In this document: in pieces, positions 44,313 through 57,192 of the stretch | How positions within the stretch are numbered: the first letter of the stretch is position 1 | Layout of the letters: each line of letters opens with the position of its first letter | Assembly (NCBI GenBank): GCA_964017065.1 | Contig: OZ024784.1 | Location: 3,329,152-3,393,151, forward strand | From: Haliclona indistincta | Taxonomy: Eukaryota > Porifera > Demospongiae > Haplosclerida > Chalinidae | Length of the DNA: 64,000 nucleotides | Direction of reading: 5' to 3' | Notes under the pieces: generated by a model | Told to the model about the DNA's origin: nothing | What the model saw: the letters and a program-made list of their open reading frames with translations, nothing else | Database searches by the model: none | Translations under genes and position numbers: made by a program

Positions 44313-47300
44313 ATGGCACAAGCTCAAGACCTGGAGACAATAAAGAAGGTCTTGAGGTCTCTCCTCATTTCTGCCAGGCATGGTCTGACTGAGAGAGACC
44401 TGCTTCGTGACTACCAACAGGTCACAGGGGAGCGGCTCAACCACCGAATGTTTGGGCACGTAACGCTGTTGTCCTTTCTTCGTTCTATGCCCGATGCAGT
44501 GAGGATAGTGCCAAACTCGTCATTTGGTGTTTTACTATTTGGAGAAATTGGAGATAACAAAGATGTACAAAGGGTGGCTAATCTAGTGGCTAGGAGTAAA
44601 GCCAGCAGGTCAAAACTAAATATCAGGAGCATGTCTACTGTCAGTCGTCCTCCTCCCTCTTGCTTCATCCCAGCTTCTGTCAAAATCAAGTTACGTACTC
44701 TCATGCTCTCGTACTCTAATGGAATGCCTTTGGATAAATTTTTGGATGCGTATGCTAAACGATTTGGCTACTATCTTACTCTTTCCAATTTGGGCTTCGG
44801 TGATATACGCAGTGCTTTAGCTACTGTTCCTGATATAGTCAAAATTGAGTTCAATGAGCAGCTTAAGCAGTATTATGTCAAAGGAGTGCAACAAACAACC
44901 CGTATATGTGAGTGTATAATTATATTGAATGCAAATTTGTATCACTTGACAATTTTTTAGTTTGCCGTGATCAGTCTGTTGAAGATTGTCAGTCACTGTC
45001 TGTGAACGCGACTGCAAATACTCTACCACCTAAGCCTGCAGACAATAGTTCTAGGTTTTCTGTCAACACCAACTCTTCTCGGTCATCTATGAACAGCTTA
45101 GAGACCAGCCCACCTAAACCAGTGCCGCCACCGGTTAAGAAGCCTGTCTTCAAGACCAGTGTCCCTGAGTCAAGAAAGCTGGCACAGCAGCTGAGAATGG
45201 TAAAAATGAAAGGAATTTAAGATAAAATATTAGCATTTTAATCATGGTTGTTTATGTTGCAGTTACTAAAGTGTTATCCTGGTGGATTATGTGTGACTAA
45301 AGTGCCTGTGGAATTCAAGGTGTGATTTGTCACACGTCACAGTCAAAAAAATTGTGATAAAATTCTTTCTACAGCTAGTCTTCAATGAGACTTTGCCGTG
45401 GGATAGGCTTGGTTACACCAGTGTTTTGCAGTTTCTTTCATCTATGCCTGAAGTGTGTGAACTGCAGCGAACGAGTGCCACTGGCAGTTGGACAGTGTTT
45501 GTGCGAGAGCAAGGTAAGGACGTCTGGGTTTTTATAATGCTTTTGAGATGAACAGAGTTACAGTTCTAGCATGGGTGGTTTAATATATTTCTCTTCAGGT
45601 ATGCTGAGAGGAGATAAACCATCTAGTGCTAGTGTTCCCAAGGAGATTGCTGATCGTATTAGAAGAGTGCTGAGTGATAATCCTGATGGCGTATTACTAT
45701 CTAAATTTTCCTCTGTGTACAAAGTAAGTGAAGCATAGCTTTAATCTCATCTTCAGCATTGTGTTGTAGGATGTTACGTTTTCTGAGCTGTTTGTTCCTG
45801 ACTTTGGATTCTCGTCCATGAAGGATCTCCTCAAGTCTGTAGAGGGTGTGTCAGTGGTAGCAGGTGGAGGAAACTCACCATCTCTAGTGCTGTTGGAGTC
45901 AGACATTGATCTAAACAATGAGGAGGAGGAGGAAGAGAGTGAGATGGTTGAAGTGCGCAAGCCCTCCTTTATAGCTTCTAAAGGGGTTAGTATTTGTAAT
46001 ATGATTTAGCACTTGATGTGATTCAGTCATCAGGTTCGGGTTAAGGCTTCTCCTACCTGGTCACAGTCGTACACTAGACAACATGTTAACTGCTCAAATA
46101 TCGGAATCCCTGTGTATGTGAGCTACATCAAATCTCCTAGCTGCTTGAGCCTGCAGCTGATAGGGAATGATACATCAAGAGCCCTAGAGTCACTCATGGA
46201 GGATACCATGCAATACTATAGTAGTGTAGATGGAGACAAACTAGTGCTCAAAGCAGAACCGGTTGTAGGAGAGGTATGTAGTTACAGTACTTGCCTGTTT
46301 ATACTGCCATGTTCTCCTGCAGCCTGTGTGTGCCCCATATAACAGTGATGGATACTGGTATCGTGGTGAGATACTCTCCCTACCTGCTCCAGACACTGTT
46401 GAGATATTCTATGTGGATTATGGGAACACAGCCGTCATTCCTCGTGGTTCATTACGTCGACCAAAGTGAACTATGACATTGTTAAATCTTTCACTTTTTC
46501 TTTCCTCCTAATAGAGCACACTATCTAGCACTCCCGGCTCAGGCTCTTCAGGCTAGAATGGCTAATCTTCAACCAGCAGGTGATTCGTGGAGCTTGAGAG
46601 CTGCTACACTCCTCTACCAAATGACAGTTGATAAACCCATAATAGCTATTGTTACCTCAATCAAGGTACTACTTACTTTGTTTTGATGTGTTGTTGTGAA
46701 ACTAGAGGCTGTCATTGAATGTTAAAATAATTTCAGAATCACTGTCTGTCTGTGTGTCTGTGTGACACGACTTCAAAGAAAGATGTACACATCAATGACA
46801 AACTGGTGTCTCAAGGACTGGCTGTGTTTGAACCAGACACTATTGATGATGAGGCAGGCTATGATGGTTACCAGCTAGAGCCACCAGCTTCTGATGTAAG
46901 TGCCCTATCACAACACACATTCACCTCATGGTCTCTTACACAGGATTCAGTAGATGCTGATGAGATTAGAATGCCTAACAGTACAAGTGCAGCTGCTGCT
47001 TTGTCTGGTAAAGTAGCTTCATCCAACTACCAGCAAAACCTTATCCAGTTGCTACTGGCTCAGCAGAACGCTCTGCTGCTTAAGCAACAGTCACAAATTA
47101 TGACCAAAACAATATCATCCTCCAACAGTTCTGGTAGCGGTGTTCCACCTCCTCCTGGTTTTGAACATGTGACACAAACAGCGACCTCACAGTCTCCTCC
47201 TTCAACTGTCCTCTCCTCCCTTCCTACTCCTCCATCTAGCACATCATCTGCTTCCACTCTTACTCCTCCTGTTACGCCTTCTATTCCCACACATTCTCCC

Positions 47301-49504
47301 TCTCTGCCTATATCATCAGCTCCATCTTCTCCTTCATCCTCCTCTCTGCCAACTTCTGGTTCTTGCCCCACGCCCTCTCCTCCTAATCCACAGTCCTCCA
47401 ACTTGCCGCCAACACCAACTGTCTCTCCTACCACTGCTTCTAAATCAAGTACAGAGAAAAGACCACTCGTCAAGAGGTACATGTACAGTTCTATATTGTG
47501 TTTTGTGATGTTTGAAATTATTATACTATCTAGAATTGATCTGACCAAGACTCATAGCATACATCTCTTGTGCTACAATGAAAGCCCATTTGCGTTGAGT
47601 ACTGAGATATCGAAATGGTTCTGGAAGTACGATCAGTTGCAAGGCATGTTGAGGAGGTCTCAGGAACACATTTGGAGCTTGTGTCTCATGAAGGAGTCCG
47701 AGTCGGACCTGTTTCAGACCATGGCCGAGTCCGATGCACCCATGTTGCAGTATGTGGGCAAGAACAAGACCAGCATTATTGTATACTCGCTGGAAGAGTG
47801 AGATATCTCTATTCTGCCTCTTATTTACCTAAATTCTTTTTCTTTAGTATTCCTCGAATTGTCAAAGTATTCTCAGGCCCTGATGATCTCATGCAATCCA
47901 TTCTCAAGGTAGTTGATCAGTGGAAGGAAGACGGTCTGGAAATATTCTCGAAAAAGGAAGATGGCGATTTGTTGGAAAAGCTCAAGAGACTCCAACTGAT
48001 GAGGCTAGTGCCCTCTGTTGACATGTAATGCTGATTATGTATTCTTTTTTACAGAACTATTATTTTGAAGAAGATGGTTGTCAAGTCTAGTGGTCACGAA
48101 GAATCACTTGGAAAAGGCTCAGTAGAGAAGCTAATGATAGTTGAGAAAGAGATTGCACAAGTCACTAGCCTGATTGAGAGCACAAAACCTAGCAACAAGA
48201 CAGCAGAGGAGAAAGGTGCTACAGCTTTGAACAGCAGCAACACCACTTACGCTGATAGCTTGGTTTTCTCTGACCTCTCGGAGGATTCTATTAGCACACC
48301 CAAGAACTCCCCTTCTCCTCCTAGGAAAGCTTCTTCACCTCTTCCTCCTCCTCCTTGTCCAGTTAGTGACACTTCTCTCTCACAAGTGCCTCCAAATAAT
48401 TCACTTCTTGGAATGCTTCCCCTTCCACATAAATCAGTTCCATTTCTCTCTCAGCCAGTGATTCCTAGTCAACATGGAATCCTCTTTCCTCCAGCTATGA
48501 GAACACCACAAATCCAGCAGCCACCTCCTAATAGTCAACTACCTCTTCATGCACCTTACATTTCCTCTTATGTTCCGCAACAAGGGAGTTGGGGTTGGGC
48601 TCAGCCTTTGAATGCTCCGGTGTTTCATCAGCCTCAGATGATTTTTCGCCACAATGTGCCATTGTTGTCAAATTTTGCCCTTTCAAGTGCTCATCCAGTT
48701 CCAACTCGTCAGGTTCCAACTTTGTGTAATCGTGCTCTTGCTTCTAAAGCTGTGTCAAAGAAGATAACGATAACTGCTCCAACAAATCCTACTACAACAA
48801 CTAGTCTTTCTCCATCACGGTCTTTAGTACAGACACCAGCTGCATCTAAGACCTTGACTACTGCTACTAGCACTAACCAATCTGGTACTCAGGTGCAGAC
48901 AACTGCAGCGTACAACACCTCGACTACTGCTACTAGCACTAACCAATCTGGTACTCAGGTGCAGACAACTGCAGCGTACAACACCTCAACTACTGCTACT
49001 AGCACTAACCAATCTGGTACTCCAGGACAGACAACAATTGCATCCAAAACCTCAACTAGTTGGGAAACAACTTCTGGAGGCAACCAATCTAGTGATGGTG
49101 TACAGCAGTCAAATACCATCAATGATACTAAGTTGTCTACTGAAGTCAAAACCTCTCAATCTACACCTTCTATTTCTCAACCATCTACTATTGCCTCTCA
49201 ATCTTCCATCTCTCATCAACCAGCTGTCTCTACCCCTCAACCTCCTGTCTCACAGCCTAATGCATCTCGTCCACCGCCTCTCTATTCAAGAGTGGCTGTT
49301 AAAACGCTACCAAAAAGTTGTGTCGGTCTTGGTCGTGGAAAGTCACTAGCCACTCTCTCTCCCCCCTCTCCTCGCAGTGTAGGAGTAGGCAGGGGACACT
49401 CTACTATAGAGGGCTGGCATACTATACGAAGTAGGAGAAATCCTATCACTACACCAGAAAGTTTTCCACCAATCGGTTCGGGAGCTGGACTGGATATCAT
49501 TTAA
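44313..49504 (+). CDS. TDRD5-like protein: four LOTUS domains plus Tudor
   Basis: Thirteen exons (44313-44907, 44961-45199, 45263-45319, 45375-45513, 45599-45723, 45770-45985, 46034-46273, 46323-46465, 46515-46665, 46737-47476, 47534-47797, 47848-48024, 48055-49504) sum to 1511 residues without frame break, if a 30-base intron at 48025-48054 is accepted. LOTUS/OST-HTH modules: about residues 5-80, 112-195, 285-355 and 365-440 (FGHVTLLSFLRSMPD; FGDIRSALATVPD; YTSVLQFLSSMPE; FSSMKDLLKSVEG). A Tudor domain follows (about 480-640: GYWYRGEILS, EIFYVDYGNTAV). The second half is Pro/Ser/Thr-rich, with a conserved-looking helical insert (KWFWKYDQLQGMLRRS) and a C-terminus bearing GLGRGKS and GVGRGHS. 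TDRD5 acts in germ granules and retrotransposon silencing; LOTUS domains bind RNA or Vasa. Confidence 0.85.
48857..49054. repeat. three tandem 66-base coding repeats
   Basis: Copies at 48857-48922, 48923-48988 and 48989-49054 (third diverged at its end). The unit begins ACTACTGCTACTAGCACTAA and encodes 22 residues of Thr/Ser/Gln-rich sequence (TTATSTNQSGTQVQTTAAYN) in the TDRD5-like protein. The first two are identical apart from one base, so the duplication is recent. Confidence 0.95.
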
Positions 49505-49705
49505 CATTAATCACTTATTTTATCCCTCATTTTATACACTGCTGCTTTGACTATTTTATGCAACATTCACTTATCAATTCCTGATCATTTTCACCACAAA
49601 TTATTGGTGTTTAAGATTCATTTTCAAAATAATGAAAATCATGGTGAAGCATCTGGATATGGTTGTATATGTTCAAGTAGCACATTATACTGCTGATGAG
49701 CTACC

Positions 49706-51478
49706 TCACTCATCTAGTGGAAACATAGTATCAGATAACAGATTATTATTCTGAAGTGACAGAATTACCTCTTGTGAAGGAGAGATTGATTGAAGAATGT
49801 CTAGTACAAAGTAGGCAGGCTTTATTTTATCATGACACGCCCACAGAAATCTGCAGCAATACAAAAGACTAGTTTCTGAGTGCTGGGAGCATACAATCCA
49901 GAATTCCTTCATAATTGAGACGAGTTGAGGCTCTCTTAGACTCGTTATGTGAGGTACCAGCATAACTACCAGTGAATGTAGATATCCATCAGGCATCATG
50001 TCATTGTCAGCAGCAACATAGGCCTTAGCTATAGCAGGCAAGAGAAGCGATAGAGTCCTAAAATCCTTCTTTTCCAGTAGCTGTAAAGAGTAAGTACACG
50101 ATAGAAGCATAGCTTCTTGAGAGCAAGACATCTGTGTGATGAAGGAGTGAGAAGGTTCAAGAGGAGAGTAGTCTTGCTTCAGTTTGAGGTATAATCCTCG
50201 TATTGATGGCTCTGTCATGATGGACATTAATTCAGGAAGAAACCGCACAACTAGGTCGGGTTCCTATTTTGTGTATCGAAGATAGCTAACACAACTCAGT
50301 TATTACTAACCAAAGGATCACCCGAGTGTGATTTCTGATCCAGATAAGTAAGAGATTTAACACCGATAGACAACAGTCTCAGTAGACTCTCCAAATACTT
50401 GTTTTCCTGTGGCAACAGTAACATAATGATAGACATAACTGAAGAGATTCTTACTCGTGGAAGTTTTTGCTCGGTAGCCATCTTCTGGATAGTCTGCAAA
50501 ACAGTTTTACTGATAGTATGCAGTGCATACGGATCTCTCAGGAACATAGACACATCTCTAATGTAATACACAATAGATTTAAAACACAAAAAATACAAAT
50601 GCTCACTCCAATACTTCATCTCCACCCTCAATGGTGTCCAGAAAATTATACAACTCTTTCAATTTCTTCTCGTCAATAGTTGCAGCGCGTATACTAGCAT
50701 CTAAACACCAGGCAAACTTGTGGCAGCGATCAGAGTCCATGATAATGTTATCCTGCTCATGCAGCAGCATGATAAGGTCAGCACGAAGAGTGCAATAGTG
50801 ACTGACATGGGTACGGAGGTAGAGTGTCCGCAAAAACTGACACAACAAGTTATATAGAGGGACAGACACTCCAAGCATTTTGATAAGCTGCTGTAAGACT
50901 GAATTCTGACGACGAATCTTTGCTGGTATGGACAGAAAGGCAGTAGGTGCATTGTCACTGGTGACAGTTGCAAACAAAATGCTCTCTTTGTGAGCTATGT
51001 ACTGGTCCAGAAGAGGACTGACTGCTTCTCCAAATACGCCAGGATTGATCTGCCAGATTTGTTGTTTTACGGCTGTTGGGCACTCAGAATACAGCTCCTC
51101 TTTCTCAGCAATCTCTACAAGATATCGTTCGTCGACAGGCTGTGGCAACGCTTCAACTAAACTCATAACAACTCCGCGAAGCTCTGGCACTGTTATAAAT
51201 CTAAAACTCTTCTCTAGAAGCTTGCGCACTCCTTTGTCATCAAGCAATTCCAGGCGATGTTCTAACTTTTCCCTGAGTCTTTGGAAGAGATCAAGGTGAA
51301 TCTGGGTGCGAGAAACCTCGTGCAAGTCTAGCAGTGATAGAGCCGGCTGCACAGAGGGGATCTTTATGCGATTTTCTTCTTGAACATCAGTAATGGCGTC
51401 TAGGCCCTCTTCTGCTTTTTTAAACGCCTTTTGAACATACTCCGACGGACGAAACAACGCATCTGGAACCTTCGCCAT
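49706..51478 (-). CDS. NELFB: negative elongation factor B (NELF-B/COBRA1)
   Basis: Exons 51478-50607, 50557-50455, 50406-50311 and 50263-49706 give 542 residues. NELF-B is the scaffold subunit of the complex that pauses RNA polymerase II near promoters. Conserved blocks: KIPSVQPALSLLDLHEVSRT, VRKLLEKSFRFITVPELRGV, AVKQQIWQINPGVFGEAVSP, LLDQYIAHKESILFATV, LCQFLRTLYLRTHVSHYCTL, CHKFAWCLDASIR and VVRFLPELMSIM. Translation could also begin three codons earlier (MCK); MAKVPDALF is chosen because family members begin close to this point. Length is near that of human (580). Confidence 0.95.
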
Positions 51479-51670
51479 TTTACACACAGCCAGTGCACGC
51501 CTACATAATTATACCAAATTGAGTATACAGTAGATGTACATAGTCTAACCTGACCAACACGCGACATTGCGAATTGTATGGTATTACTACGATCAGCGAG
51601 TATGAAATGCATACACAATAAATAGCAGTTTCTTGGTTATGTAATCATAGCTATAATATTATAGCAGCCA

Positions 51671-52619
51671 TCAATTGATTCGAATAGAGCTACATGTTAG
51701 AGACCCATCAGCTTTAGCCATCTCCGAATTGGACAAAGAAACTTTGTGACAGTCGAGAGTCTGCCAGACCTTGTAACTTTCTGGATAATCACTCTCACAT
51801 GGATGGAAGATTGTTCCATTGATGTACAGGCAGTTGGCACCATTGTTGTCAGGAAAAACAACTCTTTTGTACTTGAATTGAGCTTTAGCTTCGATCTCAC
51901 GCCAAGCTTGTCTGCCTGCTTTACTGTCTCCAATAGCTATTGTATCCAAACCACACATTGAACTCATTGACTTAAGGTGCAACACTTCTTCTCCAATTGT
52001 AATACCAGTTACTTTCCACTTATTAAACACCTTTGCAAACTCTTCAATACCTGCCTATAAGTGTAATTTTGTGTAAACAGGTAGCATTTGTATGGAACAT
52101 GTAACACTAGCTCACCTTATTTGTCCTGCTAGATAGACCAACTAGGAATTCTCTACCAGTAAATATCACGTCTCCACCATCTAGGCATGCTTCCGGCTGC
52201 TGCATGGCGACTATTTGTAGTCCCATCTCTTCCAGTACTCCTCTGATCGGTCCGATTTCTCCGCTACGTGAGCGAGGAGACATGCGTGTCAGCAGTGCCA
52301 CGCCCTCCAAAACTACAGTAGGATCTTCTACAAAGACGAGGTCGGGATATTTGTCATCGGCCTCTATTTGTTTCACTTCCAGTTGCTTATTTCTAAGTTG
52401 CTCCACATAATTCCGATGCTGTTCTCTTGCTTTATCGAGATCGATAGCTTCGGTTGGCTCCTGAAACCGAAGAGAATCTTTTGCGAAACTGCTTGGGATG
52501 CTTCCAACGATCGCACGGGTGTAATGAAAATACTCCGCCACATCGTGAAGACCTCTTGTTAATTGAGGGAGAATAGTTTTGGCTTTAGAGACATTTAACT
52601 GGGTAGCTAGTCGCAGCAT
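51671..52619 (-). CDS. DDAH: dimethylarginine dimethylaminohydrolase
   Basis: Exons 52619-52116 and 52054-51671 give 295 residues. The enzyme hydrolyses asymmetric dimethylarginine to citrulline and dimethylamine. The pentein fold is supported by VFVEDPTVVLEGVALLTRMS, EACLDGGDVIFTGREFLVGL, the catalytic His in EVLHLKSMSSMCG, and the catalytic Cys in GSLTCSSIRIN near the C-terminus. Vertebrate DDAH1 and DDAH2 derive from one ancestral gene, so no number is given. Whether this animal makes nitric oxide by the regulated route is not shown here; with two Tudor proteins nearby, arginine methylation is a shared theme but no functional link is implied. Confidence 0.95.
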
Positions 52620-53024
52620 GTTCGATCGTGGTTTGCAACGCGCATGTGACGTAGGTGTGGCATGGGTATGATCGAATGACCCCGCCTTCTCAATCTATTG
52701 CTCTGTTGTCTTAGCATGTTAGGCTCGCTAGTCTGTCGCTTACAAGCTGCTGCAAGATAGAATGGGAATATGCGTCGAGTCTTTGACTCTGTATTACTAA
52801 CTCATTACAATGTGCACTAAGTAACTGTAAGTACCACCGCACGTGTCCTCACGTGCGCCCAACCGGCCGGCCGGCGCCGCATGTCTAGTTACGCATGCGC
52901 GGTAAATTGAGGGGCGACTTAGTACTTGCTCTCCATTTTTTTTTGCTGGCGGAGTGGGACGGTCATAGTTGAACATAGAAGGATCTTTCTACCTACTCCT
53001 CTTGTCAAAGAAAGTTTGGAAAGT
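52620..53024. promoter_or_regulatory. divergent DDAH/BAG6 promoter region
   Basis: This 405-base gap between opposite start codons holds no open frame. It includes a G+C-rich block with CACGTG E-box-like sites (two close CACGTG motifs at about 52839-52857), an (CCGG)n-like palindrome near 52862-52877, and ACGCATGCGCGG at 52891-52902, an NRF1-type site sharing GCGCATGCGTAA (inverted) with the RPS18/CLTA promoter. Confidence 0.5.
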
Positions 53025-56000
53025 ATGAAGGTCACAGTTAAGACCCTAGATGGCCGAGAGAAAGAATTTGATTTCTCAGACAAGGTGTACTAATCAGCTG
53101 ATTCATGATACATTTTTTATTCTGTCTTCCTATTCTGATCGTAGACCACAGTAAAAGAACTGAAAGAGCAGATAAAAACTGCAATGGTTGGTATTAGTGT
53201 TTTAGATTTGTTCATCGGTATTTCCACATTAATGCATTATTGTGCTTGATATAAAGGATGTTCCGCTGGAGAGTCAGCGTCTAATCTACCAGGGAAAGGT
53301 GCTCAAGGACGAGCAGACTTTGAATGAATATGGTTAGGATATTCTATTTATTGCACTCCCATGTTTGTGAACATATGTGAGGCATACTATAGCATGTGTA
53401 TGTTATCCGAATCGCCCTTTGTGTGGTAACAGTGGGTAGTCCCCACAGTCAACTATCTATTACTATCTCTTTAGGTGTTGATGGCAAAGTGCTTCGCCTT
53501 GTCAAGAACCCTCCACCAGCTAATGCTACATCTACAGGTCAGCCAGTAGCATGCTGCTGTACGTGGATTTGATATGTATTTCAGGTTCCACTGAGTCGCC
53601 TCAACAGCAAACAGCGACACCAGCCCCTGCTGCTCCAGCTGGTTCTGAACCACGTCGTCGCAAGTCATATCTGAAAGAGGATTACATGCACATAGGAATA
53701 ACCAGTCAAATAAAGACTCCTGATCTCAGTTCTATGACCAAGGTAACCAGATCTGCTTTAAACGGCTGTCTTCATTATCTCTCTCTCAGAATTCAGTAGA
53801 AAATATTGTCGGTAAATTGACAGAGGGCGGCCATATTGCCATGGTGACTACTACTATACATACTCTGGTGAGATTCAATAGCTCTACATCTATTCAATCA
53901 TTCACTTTGCTTATTCAGACTCCTGATGGTCGTCCATTAAAAAATTCTACATACACTACTACCACATACAAGGGATCCAGTGAGCCTACTGGAGGAGCTG
54001 CTGCCCAGAGGCCTCCAAAACCTGACCTCACGGAAGAGGAGAAACTGGAACGTGAACAAGAAGAGGAAGAGATGCGCCAGCGCCGAGAGAGAGTGAGGAT
54101 AAACTATGTCTTGTGATCTAGTAACTGTTGCTTTGTTTTATAGCTTGCTGGTTTTCGTGATAGAATAAGAGCTCAACAGAGGCGTGGACGTGAGCAGACC
54201 AATATACTTGAGATCTATCAGCACATGACTAGTGCTCGTCGAGCTCTGCAGGGAGCCGAAGGAATCCTGACTGAATACTTAGTGAGATATTAGCAAATAG
54301 CAACTGCAAATATGTTATTGTATGCATTGTAGGGTCCTCCCGCTCCTGAGGAGCAGGTGAGCACATCCGATCCCACTGAACAGCAGCAACAACAACAGCA
54401 GCAGCTGCAGCAGCAGCAAGAGACTGCTATGGAGGGAGTAGAGGAAGGTGGAGCAACAGGAGATGACAGCAAGCCACAGTATTCTCTTGGAGAGGATGGT
54501 CGCCCACGACAGCGTATATTGACAGAGCAAGGAATGTTGTTGCCAGCTGGGTAAGAGTCACGGTACATTTGGCACATGCTGTTGTGGTCATGTTTTTTAT
54601 TAGTGCTCACTGTTGATAACACTCTTGTCTACAGGTCTGCATTGTATGCTTCTCTCTGTGAAGATGTGATCAAAGTGCAGCGTCGTAGCATTAAGCTCTT
54701 TGAAAAGTATGCATTTAGAATGAAGGAGGACAGGAAATACACTGTCGATGACGATGTAAGCACTAGGATTATTGCTTATCATTCTCTTTCAATTCTCTTC
54801 CTGCAGGGTTTGCCACTTATCCGTAACAACAGCTATCTAGTGCAGATTGTGCAAAGATTCAACAATGCAATGGGACAGGCCCATACAGCACTCGCCAAGG
54901 TCCAGGTGACGCTAGACGGAGAGCCACCTCGTGTGGTCACCTTGGTACCTCAGCGTCGCTCTACCAATCCTCTCTTATCTCTTCTCCACCAAGTCCCAAG
55001 CAGTGATGATGAGGATGACCCTCCTCTTCGCCGCCCACAAGCTCGTTCTGCTCGTACTCGTGGTGGTGATGATGATGATGATGACGAGTCATCTGGTCGC
55101 TCCATGGCAAGCATGCTGGGCTCTCTGCTAGCAGCACGGGCAGCCATGAGAATGAACCAGGAAGAGGAGGGTGGAGCTGGTAGTCGTCCCCAAGTTGCTC
55201 AGACTGCTCGTCCCACTGCAACAGGAGATGACAGCGATGATGATGATGTCAACCCATTTCTGCCTGGGCCAGTTGCTCTTCTACAAACCCTCATGCGTCG
55301 CCGCCAAGAGAGGGAACGACAGGAACAAGAGCAGCAGCAACAGCAAGAAGAGAGGACTGTTGTCATTCGTGAGTGATGTGTGTACAGATGCATCATATTG
55401 CATGTTGTTGTGCAGAGGCTGATGAGTCCTTTATGGACACTATTGCTCGCATACGACAAGCAATTGGAGGCCCTGAATCTGAAATCAGTAAGATGGTTTC
55501 ATTTTTACTTTCAATTGATTCTTCTTTGATTCAGTGCCGCCTACTGTTGTGGGCGATCTTGTTGATCGCTGCATGAGGACCATGTCTATTTCTGAGGTAG
55601 TCATGGTGTTCGGAGGTAACCCAGAGCCGCTCAGGTCCATACACAAGCCATTGCGAGAATTCATTCAAGAGAAACTGACAGATGGAGTGGAACCAAAGGT
55701 TGAACTGATCCCACGAGCTATTACTCGTTTCTTAGAAGGCTTGCCTGAAAAACTGGGATCTTTGGATGTGAGTGCATCATTGTTCAATTCATGCTACTGT
55801 TTATTTTTTCCTATAGCCTCCTTTGCCGATACGAAACGATGTTGATTTTCCTCTTTCAACTCGCAAGTTCTGTAAGCACATGCTGAAAGAAGCCTTTGAA
55901 CTCATAGTTGCTACACCAGGTAAATCTTTGCGAGAAAGAAAATGTTTTTGATATTAATTTTCCAGATGACGATGATGATTTTGCTGAAAACATTCATGGT

Positions 56001-57003
56001 TGGGCTATGAAGTTAGGTTCAATGTTCACATGTGTGCTACGCACCTGTCTCAAGTCACCCAATGACCTTACTCCCAGCATGAAACGGATTGCTGTACGTT
56101 GCTTGACCTGTGCCTTATTGTAAGCTACAATTCTATTCTCAGGATATGATGTTTCCTGACAACAACACTCCTGGAGTGCTGACAATGCTTAACTCTCAGT
56201 CCCTTGTTGACTATTTTGTTGAAGACTCTAATACTTCTACGTTTCCTGATGAAGAGATTAAGTGCTATATTGTTAAGACTGGAGAACCAATGGAACCGGA
56301 TAATGAGGTGGGCATTTATTAGATTGTGATTGTGTGTTATTATTGCATGCCTGGGTGTACAGACTGAGATTGGTGCTGACCAGAATGGGTCTCTGGAGGG
56401 GTGGCCTAGCACCATGCCTCAGGTTGTTTATAACTTGCCAGTGCTTGCATACACTATTTTGACAGTATAAATTCCGTCTCATTATGTGTGTATTTTCATT
56501 CCAGGAGTGGGTCCCAACTATTAAGAATGATAAGAAAAAGCTTAACCAGATGTCTTTGCCACCACCACTGAGTACTGCCTATCTCACTGGCATGCCTGCC
56601 AAGAGACGAAAGGTAACCGCAAATCTACTGTATTTAAGACTCACCTGCTTTTCCCTCTTGTTTTCTCTCTGGGGCTGTCAGCAGCTGGACAGTGGGGAGG
56701 CTGAGATAATGTCCATGGCAGAGGTACTGGACTCGGCTCTTTCTGGTGCTATTAGTAGTGCTACTATAGAATGTCCTCCAACTGATGGTAGTACTGCTGA
56801 AGGTGAGAGTGTATTGTACTAGAAATCATTATTTATTCCTTTGTTTAGACATTGTTAAGGCAGCTCGTGATAAAGCTTCCTTAGTTAGAGCTATGGGAGA
56901 GGAGTTTCATGCTTTAGTCCGCAGTCGCTTAGAAGAAGATTCAGATTACAGTGCTGAGCGATTCCCTAATGCTCAGAAATTCTACCAACCCAACAAAAAG
57001 TGA
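53025..57003 (+). CDS. BAG6: large proline-rich protein BAG6 (Scythe/BAT3)
   Basis: About twenty exons, roughly 950 residues. The N-terminal ubiquitin-like domain (MKVTVKTLDGREKEFDFSD ... LESQRLIYQGKVLKDEQTL) occupies residues 1-78. Then come Pro/Ala/Gln-rich linkers, a helical region (REQTNILEIYQHMTSARRAL), a poly-Gln tract near 54.4 kb, a helical domain SIKLFEKYAFRMKEDRK, an acidic run (GGDDDDDDES) and a C-terminal region ending with RFPNAQKFYQP, which matches the BAG6 end. BAG6 with TRC35 and UBL4A captures tail-anchored and mislocalised membrane proteins. The nuclear localisation sequence (GMPAKRRK) lies near 56.6 kb. One exon border is off by a base or two, since the sum is not a multiple of three. 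Confidence 0.92.
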
Positions 57004-57192
57004 CTACCTTACTATGAGGACACAGCCACTAGTAAATCAGCTGTGCAGTAACTCCTATAACACTTATAATCATACACCTAATCTATGTCTATGCAGTCAC
57101 TAGGATATGACTTGATTTAAAAAATTTGTTTTGGTGATCAGCAATGAAAGTAATGTTCATGTGTTGACTGTGTTGTGATTAGCTTTTGTGGA

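Noticed and set aside
47060..47548. Minus-strand 162-codon Gly/Glu-rich open frame within the TDRD5-like gene
   Set aside because: It is the antisense of the Pro/Ser-rich linker; the plus-strand frame continues through well formed splice sites.
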